DNA of 64,000 nt. Origin: Prevotella sp. UBA2456. Lineage in GTDB: Bacteria; Bacteroidota; Bacteroidia; Bacteroidales; Bacteroidaceae. Below are positions 53,374 through 61,553 of this stretch, piece after piece. The DNA is taken from the NCBI GenBank assembly GCA_002342415.1, contig DDPY01000024.1, positions 14,277 to 78,276 on the forward strand. Direction: 5' to 3'. Position 1 is the first letter of the stretch. The number at the start of each line of letters is the position of its first letter. The notes beneath the pieces were generated by a model. The model saw only the letters and a list, made by a program, of their open reading frames with translations, was not told the DNA's origin and made no database searches. Made by a program: the position numbers and the translations under genes.

Positions 53374-54663
53374 ATGAGAAAAATACTGATCATACTAACC
53401 TTTACGGTCTTTGCCATCAGTCTTCCTGCCCAGTCGGTACGCGACGAGATACTGAGTAACCTCCGCTGTTCGGCCAGCAACTATATGGCTTATCCTAATG
53501 CCGCACAGCACGAGATGACCCCTGCACCAGCAGGCAAGAAGCCGTTCTATCTGTCGCACTATGGCCGTCATGGCTCGCGCTATCACAACAGGGCGGAGAC
53601 CTACGAAATACCCTACCAGATAATGGCTCGGGCCGACAGCCTGGGCAAGCTTACTGTGCTGGGTCGCGATGTGCTGGGCCGGCTGGAACTGATCCGCCAG
53701 GATGCCCGCGACCGCTATGGTGAGCTGACGGAGCTGGGTGCGCGCCAGCATCAGGAGATTATGCGCCGCATGGTGCGCCGCTTTCCCGAGGTGTTTCAGG
53801 ACAAGGTGTCGGTAGATGCCCGCAGCACGATGGTCACGCGTTGTGTCCTCTCAATGGAGAATGCCATGATGATGCTGTCGAAGATGCTGCCCACTGCCAA
53901 TATCCATCATAATGCCACCCTTCGCGACATGTACTACCTGAACCAGCAGGACCGAAGGCTGTTTGCCATGAAGATGGACTCCGCCACCAAGGTGCGCTAC
54001 GATGCCTTTGCCCAGCGCTATGAGCACAACGAGCGGCTGATGCGTTCGCTCTTCAATGATACCGCCTATATCCACCATCAGGTAGATGCCGGCAAGCTGA
54101 ACTACTTTCTGTTCAAAGTAGCGAGTAATCTGCAGAGCACCCACATGGACCATGAGCTCACGCTCTACGACCTCTTCACCGATGATGAGGCCTATGCCAA
54201 CTGGAAGAAGGAGAACGCGTGGTGGTATGTCTGCTATGGTGCCTGTCCTATCAATGGCGGTTTGCAGCCCTATACCCAGCGAAACCTGCTGCGGCGCATC
54301 ATCCAGCAGGCCGATAGTTGCATCCGTCTGGAGCATCCGGGTGTCCAGTTGCGCTATGGTCACGAGACGGTGTTGCTGCCGCTGGTATGCCTGCTCGAAA
54401 TCGATAACTATGGTCTGCAGACCGACAATCTTGAGTCGCTCGACCGTCGCGGATGGGTCAACTACCGCATCTTCCCAATGGCAGGCAATCTTCAGCTGGT
54501 GTTCTACCGCGAGAGTCCTGAGGACAGCGAAGTGCTTGTGAAGGTGCTGCTCAACGAGAGCGAGGTCACCCTCCCCCTGAAGAGTAAGTATGAACCCTAT
54601 TATCTGTGGAGCGACTTCCGCGACTATTATCTCCAAAAACTGGATACCTATGTCGAAGAGTAG
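53374..54663 (+). CDS. secreted histidine phosphatase (clade 2, phytase/MINPP-like), copy 1
   Basis: A 429-residue protein with a signal peptide (ending SLPAQ). The phosphate-binding RHGSRY motif is at 65-70 (His66 accepts the phosphate) and the late motif is YGHETVLLPL (about 329), where Glu stands in place of the Asp of the usual HD motif. The family hydrolyses phosphate esters such as phytate or other inositol and sugar phosphates in the periplasm. The substrate is unknown. ATG 53374 is used; a TTG just before it is in frame but is nearer the box. The next gene is a paralog that overlaps its 3' end. Confidence 0.85.
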   Translation: MRKILIILTFTVFAISLPAQSVRDEILSNLRCSASNYMAYPNAAQHEMTPAPAGKKPFYLSHYGRHGSRYHNRAETYEIPYQIMARADSLGKLTVLGRDVLGRLELIRQDARDRYGELTELGARQHQEIMRRMVRRFPEVFQDKVSVDARSTMVTRCVLSMENAMMMLSKMLPTANIHHNATLRDMYYLNQQDRRLFAMKMDSATKVRYDAFAQRYEHNERLMRSLFNDTAYIHHQVDAGKLNYFLFKVASNLQSTHMDHELTLYDLFTDDEAYANWKKENAWWYVCYGACPINGGLQPYTQRNLLRRIIQQADSCIRLEHPGVQLRYGHETVLLPLVCLLEIDNYGLQTDNLESLDRRGWVNYRIFPMAGNLQLVFYRESPEDSEVLVKVLLNESEVTLPLKSKYEPYYLWSDFRDYYLQKLDTYVEE

Positions 54664-55948
54664 AGGGCTGATGATAGTATGGCTGCTTCTTGCGGCAGCA
54701 GGCTGCTGGGCGCAGAGTGCGTTCAAGCTGATAAGCCGCAACCGCAACATCTCGGCCAGCAACTACTGCATCTATCCCGACAGTGTGGAGGCACCGATGA
54801 CCCCCGTGCCAAACGGCAAGAAACCATTCTATCTGTCGCACTATGGCCGTCATGGCTCGCGCTACCTGAACACTCGTAAGGGCTACGATATTCCTTATCG
54901 CATCCTATCCAAGGCCGACAGTCTGGACAAGCTCACCCCAATGGGCCAGCAGGTACTTCAGGACCTGACCTTGATTATCCGTGAGTCGGAGGGTCGCTGG
55001 GGCGACCTCACCGGACGGGGCAAGCGACAGCATCGCGACATTGCCCGCCGAATGATGAGGCATTTCCCTGAGGTATTTTTCGGCAATGCCCGCGTGGATG
55101 CCCGTAGCACCACCGTCAACCGCTGCATACTGTCTATGGCATCTGCCGTCCAGCAGCTGGTGGCACTCAATCCCAGCCTGCGAGTCACCATGAAGGCCTC
55201 GAAGCGTGACATGTGGTATATGAACCATCAGGATAAGGAGTTGCGCAAGCAGATGGGGGACTCCGTTGCCATGAATGCCTTCAAGCAGTTTTGTGCCAGC
55301 CGCATACATCATCCTCGGCTGATGGGGCTCTTGTTCAACGACTCTGTCTATGCCCGCGAGCAGGTTGACGAACAGTGGCTGTGCTATTACCTGATCAAGA
55401 CTGCCCTAATCCAACAGAACTCTGCCATCGGTGATAAGATTCATCTTGTAGACCTGTTCACCGACGAGGAGATACACCGGTTCTGGCAGTGCGAGAATGC
55501 CTGGTGGTACTTCACCTATGGTCCCTCGCCACTGACGGGAGGCAGGCAGCCCTACAGCCAGCGCTTCCTGCTGCGCAAGATGATCGAGGATGCTGACAGC
55601 TGCATCCGCCTGCATCGTCCGGGTGTCCAGCTGCGCTATGGCCACGAGACGGTATTGCTGCCCTTGACATGCCTGCTGGGCATCAATGGCTTCGACTTCC
55701 AGATTGATGACCTGGAGAAGCTGGAGCAGACGGGTTGGTGGGCGTGTCTGGTGTTTCCCATGTCTTCCAATATCCAGATAGTGTTTTATCGCGAGAATCC
55801 TAAGGACAAGGATGTGCTCGTCAAGGTGCTGCTCAACGAGAAAGAGACACGCCTGCCCTTGCCCGATGATCTGGCACCCTATTATCGGTGGAAAGACTTC
55901 CGCGAATACTATCTCAAGAAGTTAGATGCCTACGAGGCCAAACCCTAA
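54650..55948 (+). CDS. secreted histidine phosphatase (clade 2), copy 2
   Basis: A 432-residue paralog of the preceding gene (signal MSKSRGLMIVWLLLAAAGCWA). It shares SASNYCIYP (SASNYMAYP in copy 1), KKPFYLSHYGRHGSRY, VDARSTTVNRCILSM, ENAWWYFTYG and YGHETVLLPL, again with Glu in the HD position. The ATG overlaps the end of copy 1 by 14 bases, so the two are translated as a pair; ATG 54671 is the alternative start and gives a shorter signal peptide. The pair arose by tandem duplication and has since diverged, which could mean different phosphate substrates or a two-subunit enzyme. Confidence 0.85.
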   Translation: MSKSRGLMIVWLLLAAAGCWAQSAFKLISRNRNISASNYCIYPDSVEAPMTPVPNGKKPFYLSHYGRHGSRYLNTRKGYDIPYRILSKADSLDKLTPMGQQVLQDLTLIIRESEGRWGDLTGRGKRQHRDIARRMMRHFPEVFFGNARVDARSTTVNRCILSMASAVQQLVALNPSLRVTMKASKRDMWYMNHQDKELRKQMGDSVAMNAFKQFCASRIHHPRLMGLLFNDSVYAREQVDEQWLCYYLIKTALIQQNSAIGDKIHLVDLFTDEEIHRFWQCENAWWYFTYGPSPLTGGRQPYSQRFLLRKMIEDADSCIRLHRPGVQLRYGHETVLLPLTCLLGINGFDFQIDDLEKLEQTGWWACLVFPMSSNIQIVFYRENPKDKDVLVKVLLNEKETRLPLPDDLAPYYRWKDFREYYLKKLDAYEAKP

Positions 55949-55993
55949 ATACTTGCCTCTCCTTCTAACCTCTCACTTCTTACCTCTCACCTC

Positions 55994-56434
55994 TTACTTC
56001 GCCGAAAATGCCAATGCGTACATTCGCATTTGCTTCACCATTGCCAATAGGCCGTTAGAGCGGGTGGGCGAGAGGTGCTCCTTCAGACCGATGGCATCGA
56101 TGAAGTAGAGGTCGGCATCCAGAATCTCCTGAGGTGTATGACCCGACAGCACGCGGATGAGCAGTGCTACGATTCCTTTCACTATCAGCGCATCGCTCTC
56201 TGCCCGGAAGCGGATCACCCCTCCTCGGGAGGGGTCGGGGGAGGCTTCATAGTCGGCCTGCAGCCACACGCGGCTCTGACAGCCGTCTATCAGATTGCTC
56301 TCTATTTTATACTGTTCGTCCAACGGCTCCTGTTCGTTGCCCAGGTCTATCAGCAGTTGGTACTTGTCCATCCAGTCATCGAAGCCGGAGAACTCCTCTA
56401 TAATCTCGTCTTGTATCTCGTTAATCGTTTCCAT
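55994..56434 (-). CDS. sufE: SufE-family Fe-S cluster assembly sulfur acceptor
   Basis: A 146-residue cytoplasmic protein. The active Cys52 is in LIDGCQSRVW, and AESDALIVKGIVALLIRVLSGHTPQEIL plus FIDAIGLKEHLSPTRSNGL are the core SufE motifs. It takes sulfur from the cysteine desulfurase SufS for iron-sulfur clusters. Residues about 64-73 (ASPDPSRGGV) are an extra loop not needed by the fold and encoded by a CCCCTCC palindrome. The gene overlaps the end of the U32 gene by 14 bases, forming a two-gene operon. A low-complexity CTCTCACCTCTTAC stretch lies just past the stop, in the gap to the phosphatase gene. Confidence 0.92.
   Translation of the reverse strand: METINEIQDEIIEEFSGFDDWMDKYQLLIDLGNEQEPLDEQYKIESNLIDGCQSRVWLQADYEASPDPSRGGVIRFRAESDALIVKGIVALLIRVLSGHTPQEILDADLYFIDAIGLKEHLSPTRSNGLLAMVKQMRMYALAFSAK
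56216..56245. repeat. palindromic in-frame insert in sufE
   Basis: CACCCCTCCTCGGGAGGGGT followed by CGGGGGAGG. The order CCCCTCC-(centre)-GGAGGGG-T-GGGG-AGG is the same as in the arm of the inverted repeat at 61448-61487, so it looks like a shortened member of that family. Confidence 0.6.
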
Positions 56435-57671
56435 TGTCTTTGATAATCTTAAAAAGTTTGTCTGACGGGCGCACTTTCTCTGGCACGCGGATGCTTACGC
56501 GAGTGCCCTGCTGGGCGGTCTGCACAGCCTGTACATCATCGTGTATCTCGTCTACGGTGACATAGAGTGCCCCCGTTGTCGGACCGGTGATGAGCATCTT
56601 GTCACCGACACTGAAGGTATTCGCTTCTACCGTGAACTCCGCCACACCCAAGCGGGAGAAGTATTTCACGCCTTTGCCGATATACACCTTGCGCTCGGTG
56701 GCATTCGAGCCGTAGTTCTTGTTCCACTCGCCTAACAGCTGCCCCTGATAGTAGCCGTCCCAGAAGCCTCGGTTGAAGACGGTGGCCAGCCGCTCGTCCC
56801 ACTGGTTCTTTTTCTCCTCGGTGAAGGTGCCGTCGAGCACGCTCTGGATGGCCTCGCGGTAGCATTGTACCACCGTCAGCACGTATTCCGGTCCGCGGGC
56901 GCGGCCCTCAATCTTGAACACCCGTACCCCCGACTTCATCATGCGGTCGATGAAGCGGATGGTCTTCAGGTCCTTGGGCGACATGATGTACTTGTTGTCT
57001 ATCTCTAACTCTGTTCCCGTCTCGCGGTCGGTCACGATATATGAGCGGCGGCATATCTGCATGCAGGCACCGCGGTTGGCAGAGCGTCCCGTATTGTCGA
57101 GGCTCATGTAGCACTTGCCGCTGATGGCCATACACAATGCTCCGTGGCAGAACATCTCTATCCTTACGAACTGTCCCGACGGTCCTGTGATGTGCTGCTC
57201 CTCTATCTGCCGGTAGATGTCGGCCACCTGGTCGAGGTTCAGCTCGCGTGCCAGCACGACAACATCGGCAAACTGGGCATAGAAGCGCAGCGCCTCAATG
57301 TTCGAGATGTTCAGCTGTGTCGACAAGTGTACTTCCATGCCTTTCTGGCGGCAGTAGGTCATCACGGCAATGTCGCAGGCAATGACGGCGGTAATCTCGG
57401 CTTCGACAGCAGCATCCACTATCTGGTGCATCAGCGCGATGTCCTCGCCGTAGATGATGGTGTTCACCGTCAGGTACGACTTCACACCCGCCTCGCGGCA
57501 CTGGGCTGCAATCTCCCGCAGGTCGTCGATGGTAAAATGGTTGGCAGAGTGTGAGCGCATATTCAGCTGCTCCACCCCGAAATAAACGCTGCCAGCACCC
57601 GCTTTCAGTGCTGCCGCCAGCGAGTCGCGGCTCCCTACAGGGGCCATAATCTCAAAGTCTTCGAGTTTCAT
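56421..57671 (-). CDS. U32-family protein, TrhP/RlhA-type (RNA hydroxylation)
   Basis: A 416-residue cytoplasmic protein of the collagenase-like U32 peptidase family. Members such as YegQ (TrhP) hydroxylate uridine 34 of tRNA and RlhA hydroxylates a 23S rRNA cytidine; the peptidase name is historical. The motifs MAPVGSRDSLAAALKAGAGSVYFG, the cysteine block EMFCHGALCMAISGKCYMS and RGACMQICRRSY (metal-binding Cys), and KIEGRARGPEYVLTVVQCYREA are clear. The TrhP-type length fits. Start ATG 57671 is chosen from MKLEDFEIMAPVGS. The -7 box so close to it suggests a nearly leaderless mRNA. Confidence 0.88.
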   Translation of the reverse strand: MKLEDFEIMAPVGSRDSLAAALKAGAGSVYFGVEQLNMRSHSANHFTIDDLREIAAQCREAGVKSYLTVNTIIYGEDIALMHQIVDAAVEAEITAVIACDIAVMTYCRQKGMEVHLSTQLNISNIEALRFYAQFADVVVLARELNLDQVADIYRQIEEQHITGPSGQFVRIEMFCHGALCMAISGKCYMSLDNTGRSANRGACMQICRRSYIVTDRETGTELEIDNKYIMSPKDLKTIRFIDRMMKSGVRVFKIEGRARGPEYVLTVVQCYREAIQSVLDGTFTEEKKNQWDERLATVFNRGFWDGYYQGQLLGEWNKNYGSNATERKVYIGKGVKYFSRLGVAEFTVEANTFSVGDKMLITGPTTGALYVTVDEIHDDVQAVQTAQQGTRVSIRVPEKVRPSDKLFKIIKDNGND

Positions 57672-57676
57672 GGGTG

Positions 57677-57684
57677 CAAAATTA
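57677..57684 (-). promoter_or_regulatory. -7 box of the U32-sufE operon
   Basis: Minus-strand TAATTTTG fits TAnnTTTG but is only 5 bases ahead of the ATG, so if real the transcript starts at or near the start codon. Confidence 0.35.
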
Positions 57685-57752
57685 CAAAGAAAATGTGGAT
57701 TGACCAAATAGAAATCCAGTTAAACGATTACGGATGAAAGTTTCTGGTTTTA

Positions 57753-57784
57753 TTTGCTGATTCGGAATATTTGTACTATCTTTG
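57753..57784 (+). promoter_or_regulatory. -33/-7 promoter of the pectate lyase operon
   Basis: TTTG at 57753-57756 and TATCTTTG at 57777-57784, spaced 20 bases, match both parts of the Bacteroidota promoter. A strong AGGAG site stands 6 bases before ATG 57823. Confidence 0.7.
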
Positions 57785-57822
57785 CAGGCAAAACTAAAAC
57801 GAACTAAAATACAGGAGTGACT

Positions 57823-58167
57823 ATGAAGAAGCTTTTATTGTTGAGTTGGATGTTCGTGCTGTCACTGTCGGCTTTGGCTGACGGCGAAACCATCGACGGC
57901 TCGACCATCAAGAAGATTACCTTTAGCGGTGATGCCATCATCTTAACCTATAGCGATGGCACTACCCAGACATTAGATGACATGAGCACCGTGGTCATCG
58001 ATATGTCCAAGACCACCGGTATCGAAGAGCGCAAGGTGCAGGCAGAGCGGTCGGGACTGGAAGGCAAGACGGTCTACAACCTCGGCGGACAGCAGGTGGG
58101 CAGCAGTCTTACTACCCTGCAGAAGGGCGTGTATATTGTGGGAGACAAGAAGGTGATAGTGAAATAA
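57823..58167 (+). CDS. small secreted protein of unknown function
   Basis: A 114-residue protein with a signal peptide (MKKLLLLSWMFVLSLSALA) and two short beta-rich parts: DGSTIKKITFSGDAIILTYSDGTTQTLDDM, a module also echoed at the start of the pectate lyase downstream, and a C-terminal GKTVYNLGGQQVGSS...LQKGVYIVGDKKVIVK. This C-terminal pattern (YxLxGxxV...KGxYIVxxxKVxxK) occurs at the end of many secreted Prevotella proteins and may be a sorting or anchoring tail. I start at ATG 57823 because AGGAG precedes it at the right distance; a GTG 6 bases earlier is in frame. First gene of a three-gene operon. Confidence 0.75.
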   Translation: MKKLLLLSWMFVLSLSALADGETIDGSTIKKITFSGDAIILTYSDGTTQTLDDMSTVVIDMSKTTGIEERKVQAERSGLEGKTVYNLGGQQVGSSLTTLQKGVYIVGDKKVIVK

Positions 58168-58183
58168 GAATAGGAGGACCAAG

Positions 58184-60544
58184 ATGAAGAAGTTTGTTTC
58201 TTTTTCGCTGATGCTCGCCCTGATGTCGGGCATGAGTATGCAGGCACAGACAGATTATGCCACAGCCAAGGATAAGAGTAAAAACCAGGCCGTGCTGAAG
58301 CTGAAAGATGGCACGGAGAAATACTACAATACCGAGTCGGTGAGCAGCATCGACTTCGAGGGAGCCAATGTCACGGTCAGTCAGTCGGCCGGAGCCTATA
58401 CCTATCAAGGAACGGTAGAGTCCATCGCCTTCAACAAGGCCGAGAAGACACCAGACCCCGTCACACCGGTAGACCCGTCGGGCGACATCCAGAATCCCGA
58501 GGGTGCTGTGCAGATTACCGAGGCCAAGGGCTGGCTGGAGTCGGCGTATGTAAAGTTTGCCCTCTTGGAGGGGGCTAAGAGCTATCGTGTCTATGTGAAG
58601 GGCGGTCAGTATGCTGACTATACTAAGATAGACGACCAGTTGGTGCGCAACTATGGCAGCTATGGCCGTGCCGATGCGGTGGGGCTGAAGGCTGGCAGCT
58701 ATGCCATGAAGGTCGTTCCCCTGAATGCTGCCGGTACGGAGCTTACCGCCCATGCCAGCGAAGCCACGGGGATGACGGTGCAGAGCTTTAATCGTGATGG
58801 TTATGCCCATTACAATGCCACAGCGGGTATAGGCGCTTATAATAATGATGGTACGCTGAAGAGCGGTGCCCGCGTGCTCTATGTCACTAAAAACAATGCC
58901 AAAACCATCCAGCTGGAGATGCAGGCAGGCAGCAGCAAGAGCGAGGTGCGTACGGGCATCCAGGATATTCTGCAGGCCTACGAGAAGGGGGTGGAGAGTC
59001 GGCCACTGGCAGTCCGTATCATCGGACAGCTGAAGGCTGCCGACATGCCGACACTGGGCAGTTCGGCTATAGGATTGCAGGTGAAGGGTAAGGGCCAGCA
59101 GATGAACCTGACCATCGAGGGTATTGGCAATGATGCTACCTTCCACGGATTTGGTGTGCTCTGCCGCAACTGCCGCTATGTTGAGCTGCGTAACTTTGCC
59201 GTCATGATGCATCCGGAGGACGGCATCAGCTTCGACACTGACAATGAGCACATCTGGGGCCATCACCTTGACATCTTCTATGGAGAGAACAAGGGTGGCG
59301 ACAAGTCCAAGGGCGACGGTTCGTTCGATGTGAAGGGCACTTTCTACTGCACGGTGTCTGATAATCACTTTTGGGATAGTGGAAAGTGTAACCTGAACTC
59401 GAATGGTGATGAGGTAGACTATGTTACCTACCACCATAACTGGTATGACCACTCAGACTCTCGTCATCCGCGTGTGCGCAAGTCGCAGCATCTGCACGTC
59501 TTCAACAACTACTATGACGGCAATGCCAAGTATGGCATCGGCTCGACCACGGGTTCCTGCATCTTCTCGGAGAACAACTACTTCCGCAACTGCAGCAAGC
59601 CCATGCTCATCTCTATGCAGGGCACCGATGTGCATAATGGTGTAGGAACATCCGACCAGACGAAGGGTACATTCTCAAAGGAAGACGGAGGCATCATCAA
59701 GGCTTATGGCAACGTGATGACGGGCAGCTATACGTTCGTGCCTTATTCCGCTACCAACAATGTGCACTTCGATGCCTATGAGGCAGCATCCCGACAGGAG
59801 GAGGTGCCAGCAGAGGTCAAGGCCAAGCAAGGCGGAACAGGATATAACAACTTCGATACTGCCAGCGATTTCTACAGCTATCAGCCCAATGCTGCGAATG
59901 ATGTTCCTACGGTGGTCACAGGAGCCTATGGGGCTGGTCGTTGCGAGCATGGTGATTTCCAATATCCTTTCGATAATAGCACACAGGACAAGAATAGTGA
60001 GGTGATTACCGACCTGTCAAACAAGCTGAAGAACTATACCACCTCGCTGGTGGGCATCTTCGGTGACGAGAATGCCCAGAGCGGCGAGCAGGGCAGCGAA
60101 CAAGGCGGCAATGAGCAGGGCGGTCAAAGCGAGCAGGGCGGCAATGAGCAAGGCGAGACGCCCGCTCCCGAGGGAGCTATTCTGGCCTCGTTCGACTCGA
60201 CTCCTTCCAGCAGCATGTTTACTGTCGGTGGTTCTTATGGAGACGGCAAGATTACGTATAACGGTACTTATTATAAGAAAGGTGTCAAGCTCGACAGCAA
60301 GGGCTCTATCACGTTCACTTCTGCCAGAGACTATCAGATGACCCTCGTGCTGGGCACTGCCAAGCCAGCTACCGATGTAAAGGTTAACGGCGAGCTGACC
60401 ACCGTGACGGGTACGGCGAATGCAGATGGCAAATACTATGAGTTGAAGCCTATTGCTATCCAGAAAGGCACTCAATACGTGATTACCAAGGGCAGCCAGG
60501 AGGGCTTGGTGATGCTCATTAAACTGGAGCCGACGGCGGAATGA
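58184..60544 (+). CDS. PL1 family pectate lyase with EQGG linker
   Basis: A 786-residue secreted enzyme (signal ends SMSMQAQ). An N-terminal beta module (about 30-85) is like that of the upstream small protein; a fibronectin-like domain (about 105-200) follows; the pectate lyase beta-helix (about 205-590) has LTIEGIGNDATFHGFGV, LRNFAVMMHPEDGISFDTDNEHIWGHHLD and SDSRHPRVRKSQHLHVFNNYY, the latter with the catalytic Arg region. It cuts homogalacturonan by beta-elimination with Ca2+. A Ser/Glu/Gly/Gln linker (634-656) leads to a C-terminal carbohydrate-binding-like domain. Its stop overlaps the protease ATG by 4 bases. No other pectin genes are nearby. Confidence 0.9.
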   Translation: MKKFVSFSLMLALMSGMSMQAQTDYATAKDKSKNQAVLKLKDGTEKYYNTESVSSIDFEGANVTVSQSAGAYTYQGTVESIAFNKAEKTPDPVTPVDPSGDIQNPEGAVQITEAKGWLESAYVKFALLEGAKSYRVYVKGGQYADYTKIDDQLVRNYGSYGRADAVGLKAGSYAMKVVPLNAAGTELTAHASEATGMTVQSFNRDGYAHYNATAGIGAYNNDGTLKSGARVLYVTKNNAKTIQLEMQAGSSKSEVRTGIQDILQAYEKGVESRPLAVRIIGQLKAADMPTLGSSAIGLQVKGKGQQMNLTIEGIGNDATFHGFGVLCRNCRYVELRNFAVMMHPEDGISFDTDNEHIWGHHLDIFYGENKGGDKSKGDGSFDVKGTFYCTVSDNHFWDSGKCNLNSNGDEVDYVTYHHNWYDHSDSRHPRVRKSQHLHVFNNYYDGNAKYGIGSTTGSCIFSENNYFRNCSKPMLISMQGTDVHNGVGTSDQTKGTFSKEDGGIIKAYGNVMTGSYTFVPYSATNNVHFDAYEAASRQEEVPAEVKAKQGGTGYNNFDTASDFYSYQPNAANDVPTVVTGAYGAGRCEHGDFQYPFDNSTQDKNSEVITDLSNKLKNYTTSLVGIFGDENAQSGEQGSEQGGNEQGGQSEQGGNEQGETPAPEGAILASFDSTPSSSMFTVGGSYGDGKITYNGTYYKKGVKLDSKGSITFTSARDYQMTLVLGTAKPATDVKVNGELTTVTGTANADGKYYELKPIAIQKGTQYVITKGSQEGLVMLIKLEPTAE
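60086..60154 (+). repeat. EQGG-encoding repeat in the pectate lyase gene
   Basis: GAGCAGGGC-type units encode EQGSEQGGNEQGGQSEQGG. It is the same type of linker as in the LruC/DUF4842-type gene at 44494. Confidence 0.8.
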
Positions 60545-61326
60545 GACTGAGTGGACTGGCCTGTGCTTTGGGCGTGGCATTGGTGCTGGCGGGCTGTGGC
60601 GAGCGGTCGCAGCATCAGTTTACCGACGAGGTGCTGCTGCCGATGACTCCCGTGAAGAACCAGGGCAAGACGGAACTCTGCTGGGCCTATGCCATGCTGG
60701 CTACTATAGAGACGGAGCACATCCTGCGGGGTGACTCCGTCAACTTGTCTCCCGTCTATATCGGTCGCATGCTCAGCCATCATCCGTCGCCCAATGCCGA
60801 GCATCCGCAGCGGGCTATGGGGCAGACGCTGCTCAATATGATTGGCAAGTATGGCATCGTGCCCTACGATGTGCTGCCCGATGATGCTACTCCTGAGCTG
60901 GTGACTCCGAGGTGGGTCTTTATGTTAGGTGCACGCTATACGCCTCAGGAGTTTGCCCACTCCGTATGTGCCCCCGACGAGTATCTGTCGCTGACCAGTT
61001 GGCCCGACTCGCCTTACTACCGGAAGATAGAGGTGCCTGTGCCCGACAACTGGGAGCACAACCGGCTGTTGAACGTGCCGCTGGATACGCTGCGGCAGCG
61101 TGTGGACCGTGCCTTGCGCCGTCGCCATCCCGTGTGCTGGGAGAGCAGGGGCCATGCCATGAGTGTGGTGGGTATGGCTCGCGACGAGCATCAGACTCCT
61201 TATTATATTATGAAGAACTCGTGGGGCACGAGTGGGCCTCACGACGGTCTTGCCTATATGCCGGCCTATAAGATGTGGAAGGATATGATTGCCATCTATA
61301 TGACGGCCGAGGCTTATGGGGATTAA
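60541..61326 (+). CDS. papain-like (C1/BlmH-type) cysteine peptidase, lipoprotein
   Basis: A 261-residue lipoprotein (signal ends LVLAGC, Cys19) with the papain catalytic set: Gln41 in PVKNQGKTELCWAY, Cys47 in the same block, His205 in RGHAMSVVG and Asn226 in YYIMKNSWG. It resembles bleomycin hydrolase/aminopeptidase C and the short papain-like proteins of Bacteroidota, and should cleave peptides in the periplasm or at the surface. Its ATG overlaps the pectate lyase stop (ATGA), so the two are co-translated. That link, rather than the enzyme, is unusual; it might process a protein made by the same operon. The end lies just before the inverted-repeat element. Confidence 0.88.
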   Translation: MRLSGLACALGVALVLAGCGERSQHQFTDEVLLPMTPVKNQGKTELCWAYAMLATIETEHILRGDSVNLSPVYIGRMLSHHPSPNAEHPQRAMGQTLLNMIGKYGIVPYDVLPDDATPELVTPRWVFMLGARYTPQEFAHSVCAPDEYLSLTSWPDSPYYRKIEVPVPDNWEHNRLLNVPLDTLRQRVDRALRRRHPVCWESRGHAMSVVGMARDEHQTPYYIMKNSWGTSGPHDGLAYMPAYKMWKDMIAIYMTAEAYGD

Positions 61327-61357
61327 GTGACTGAAGTTTCCCATCCCCTTTGCGCTT

Positions 61358-61487
61358 GTTCAGACCACCCCTAACCCCTCCTAACTTAGGAGGGGAAAAG
61401 GTTACCTCCGTAGGTACTGGGTAAAGGGTGGTGTGCAGTGTATTAAATTCCCCTCCTAAGTTAGGAGGGGTTAGGGGTGGTCTGAAC
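61358..61487. repeat. 130-bp element with perfect 40-bp inverted ends
   Basis: 61358-61397 and 61448-61487 are exact reverse complements over 40 bases, starting GTTCAGACCACCCC. Each arm is itself a palindrome (CCCCTCCTAACTTAGGAGGGG). The 50 bases between hold no open frame. Termini lack a clear target duplication; no transposase is near. It could be a MITE-like or REP-like element, and as RNA would be a long hairpin that ends or protects the transcript. Confidence 0.9.
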
Positions 61488-61553
61488 GCCCTCTGTGTTC
61501 AAATATAATTTGTGTAATTCGCGAAATTCGTAGTAGGTGCTACTTGCGGGCGG

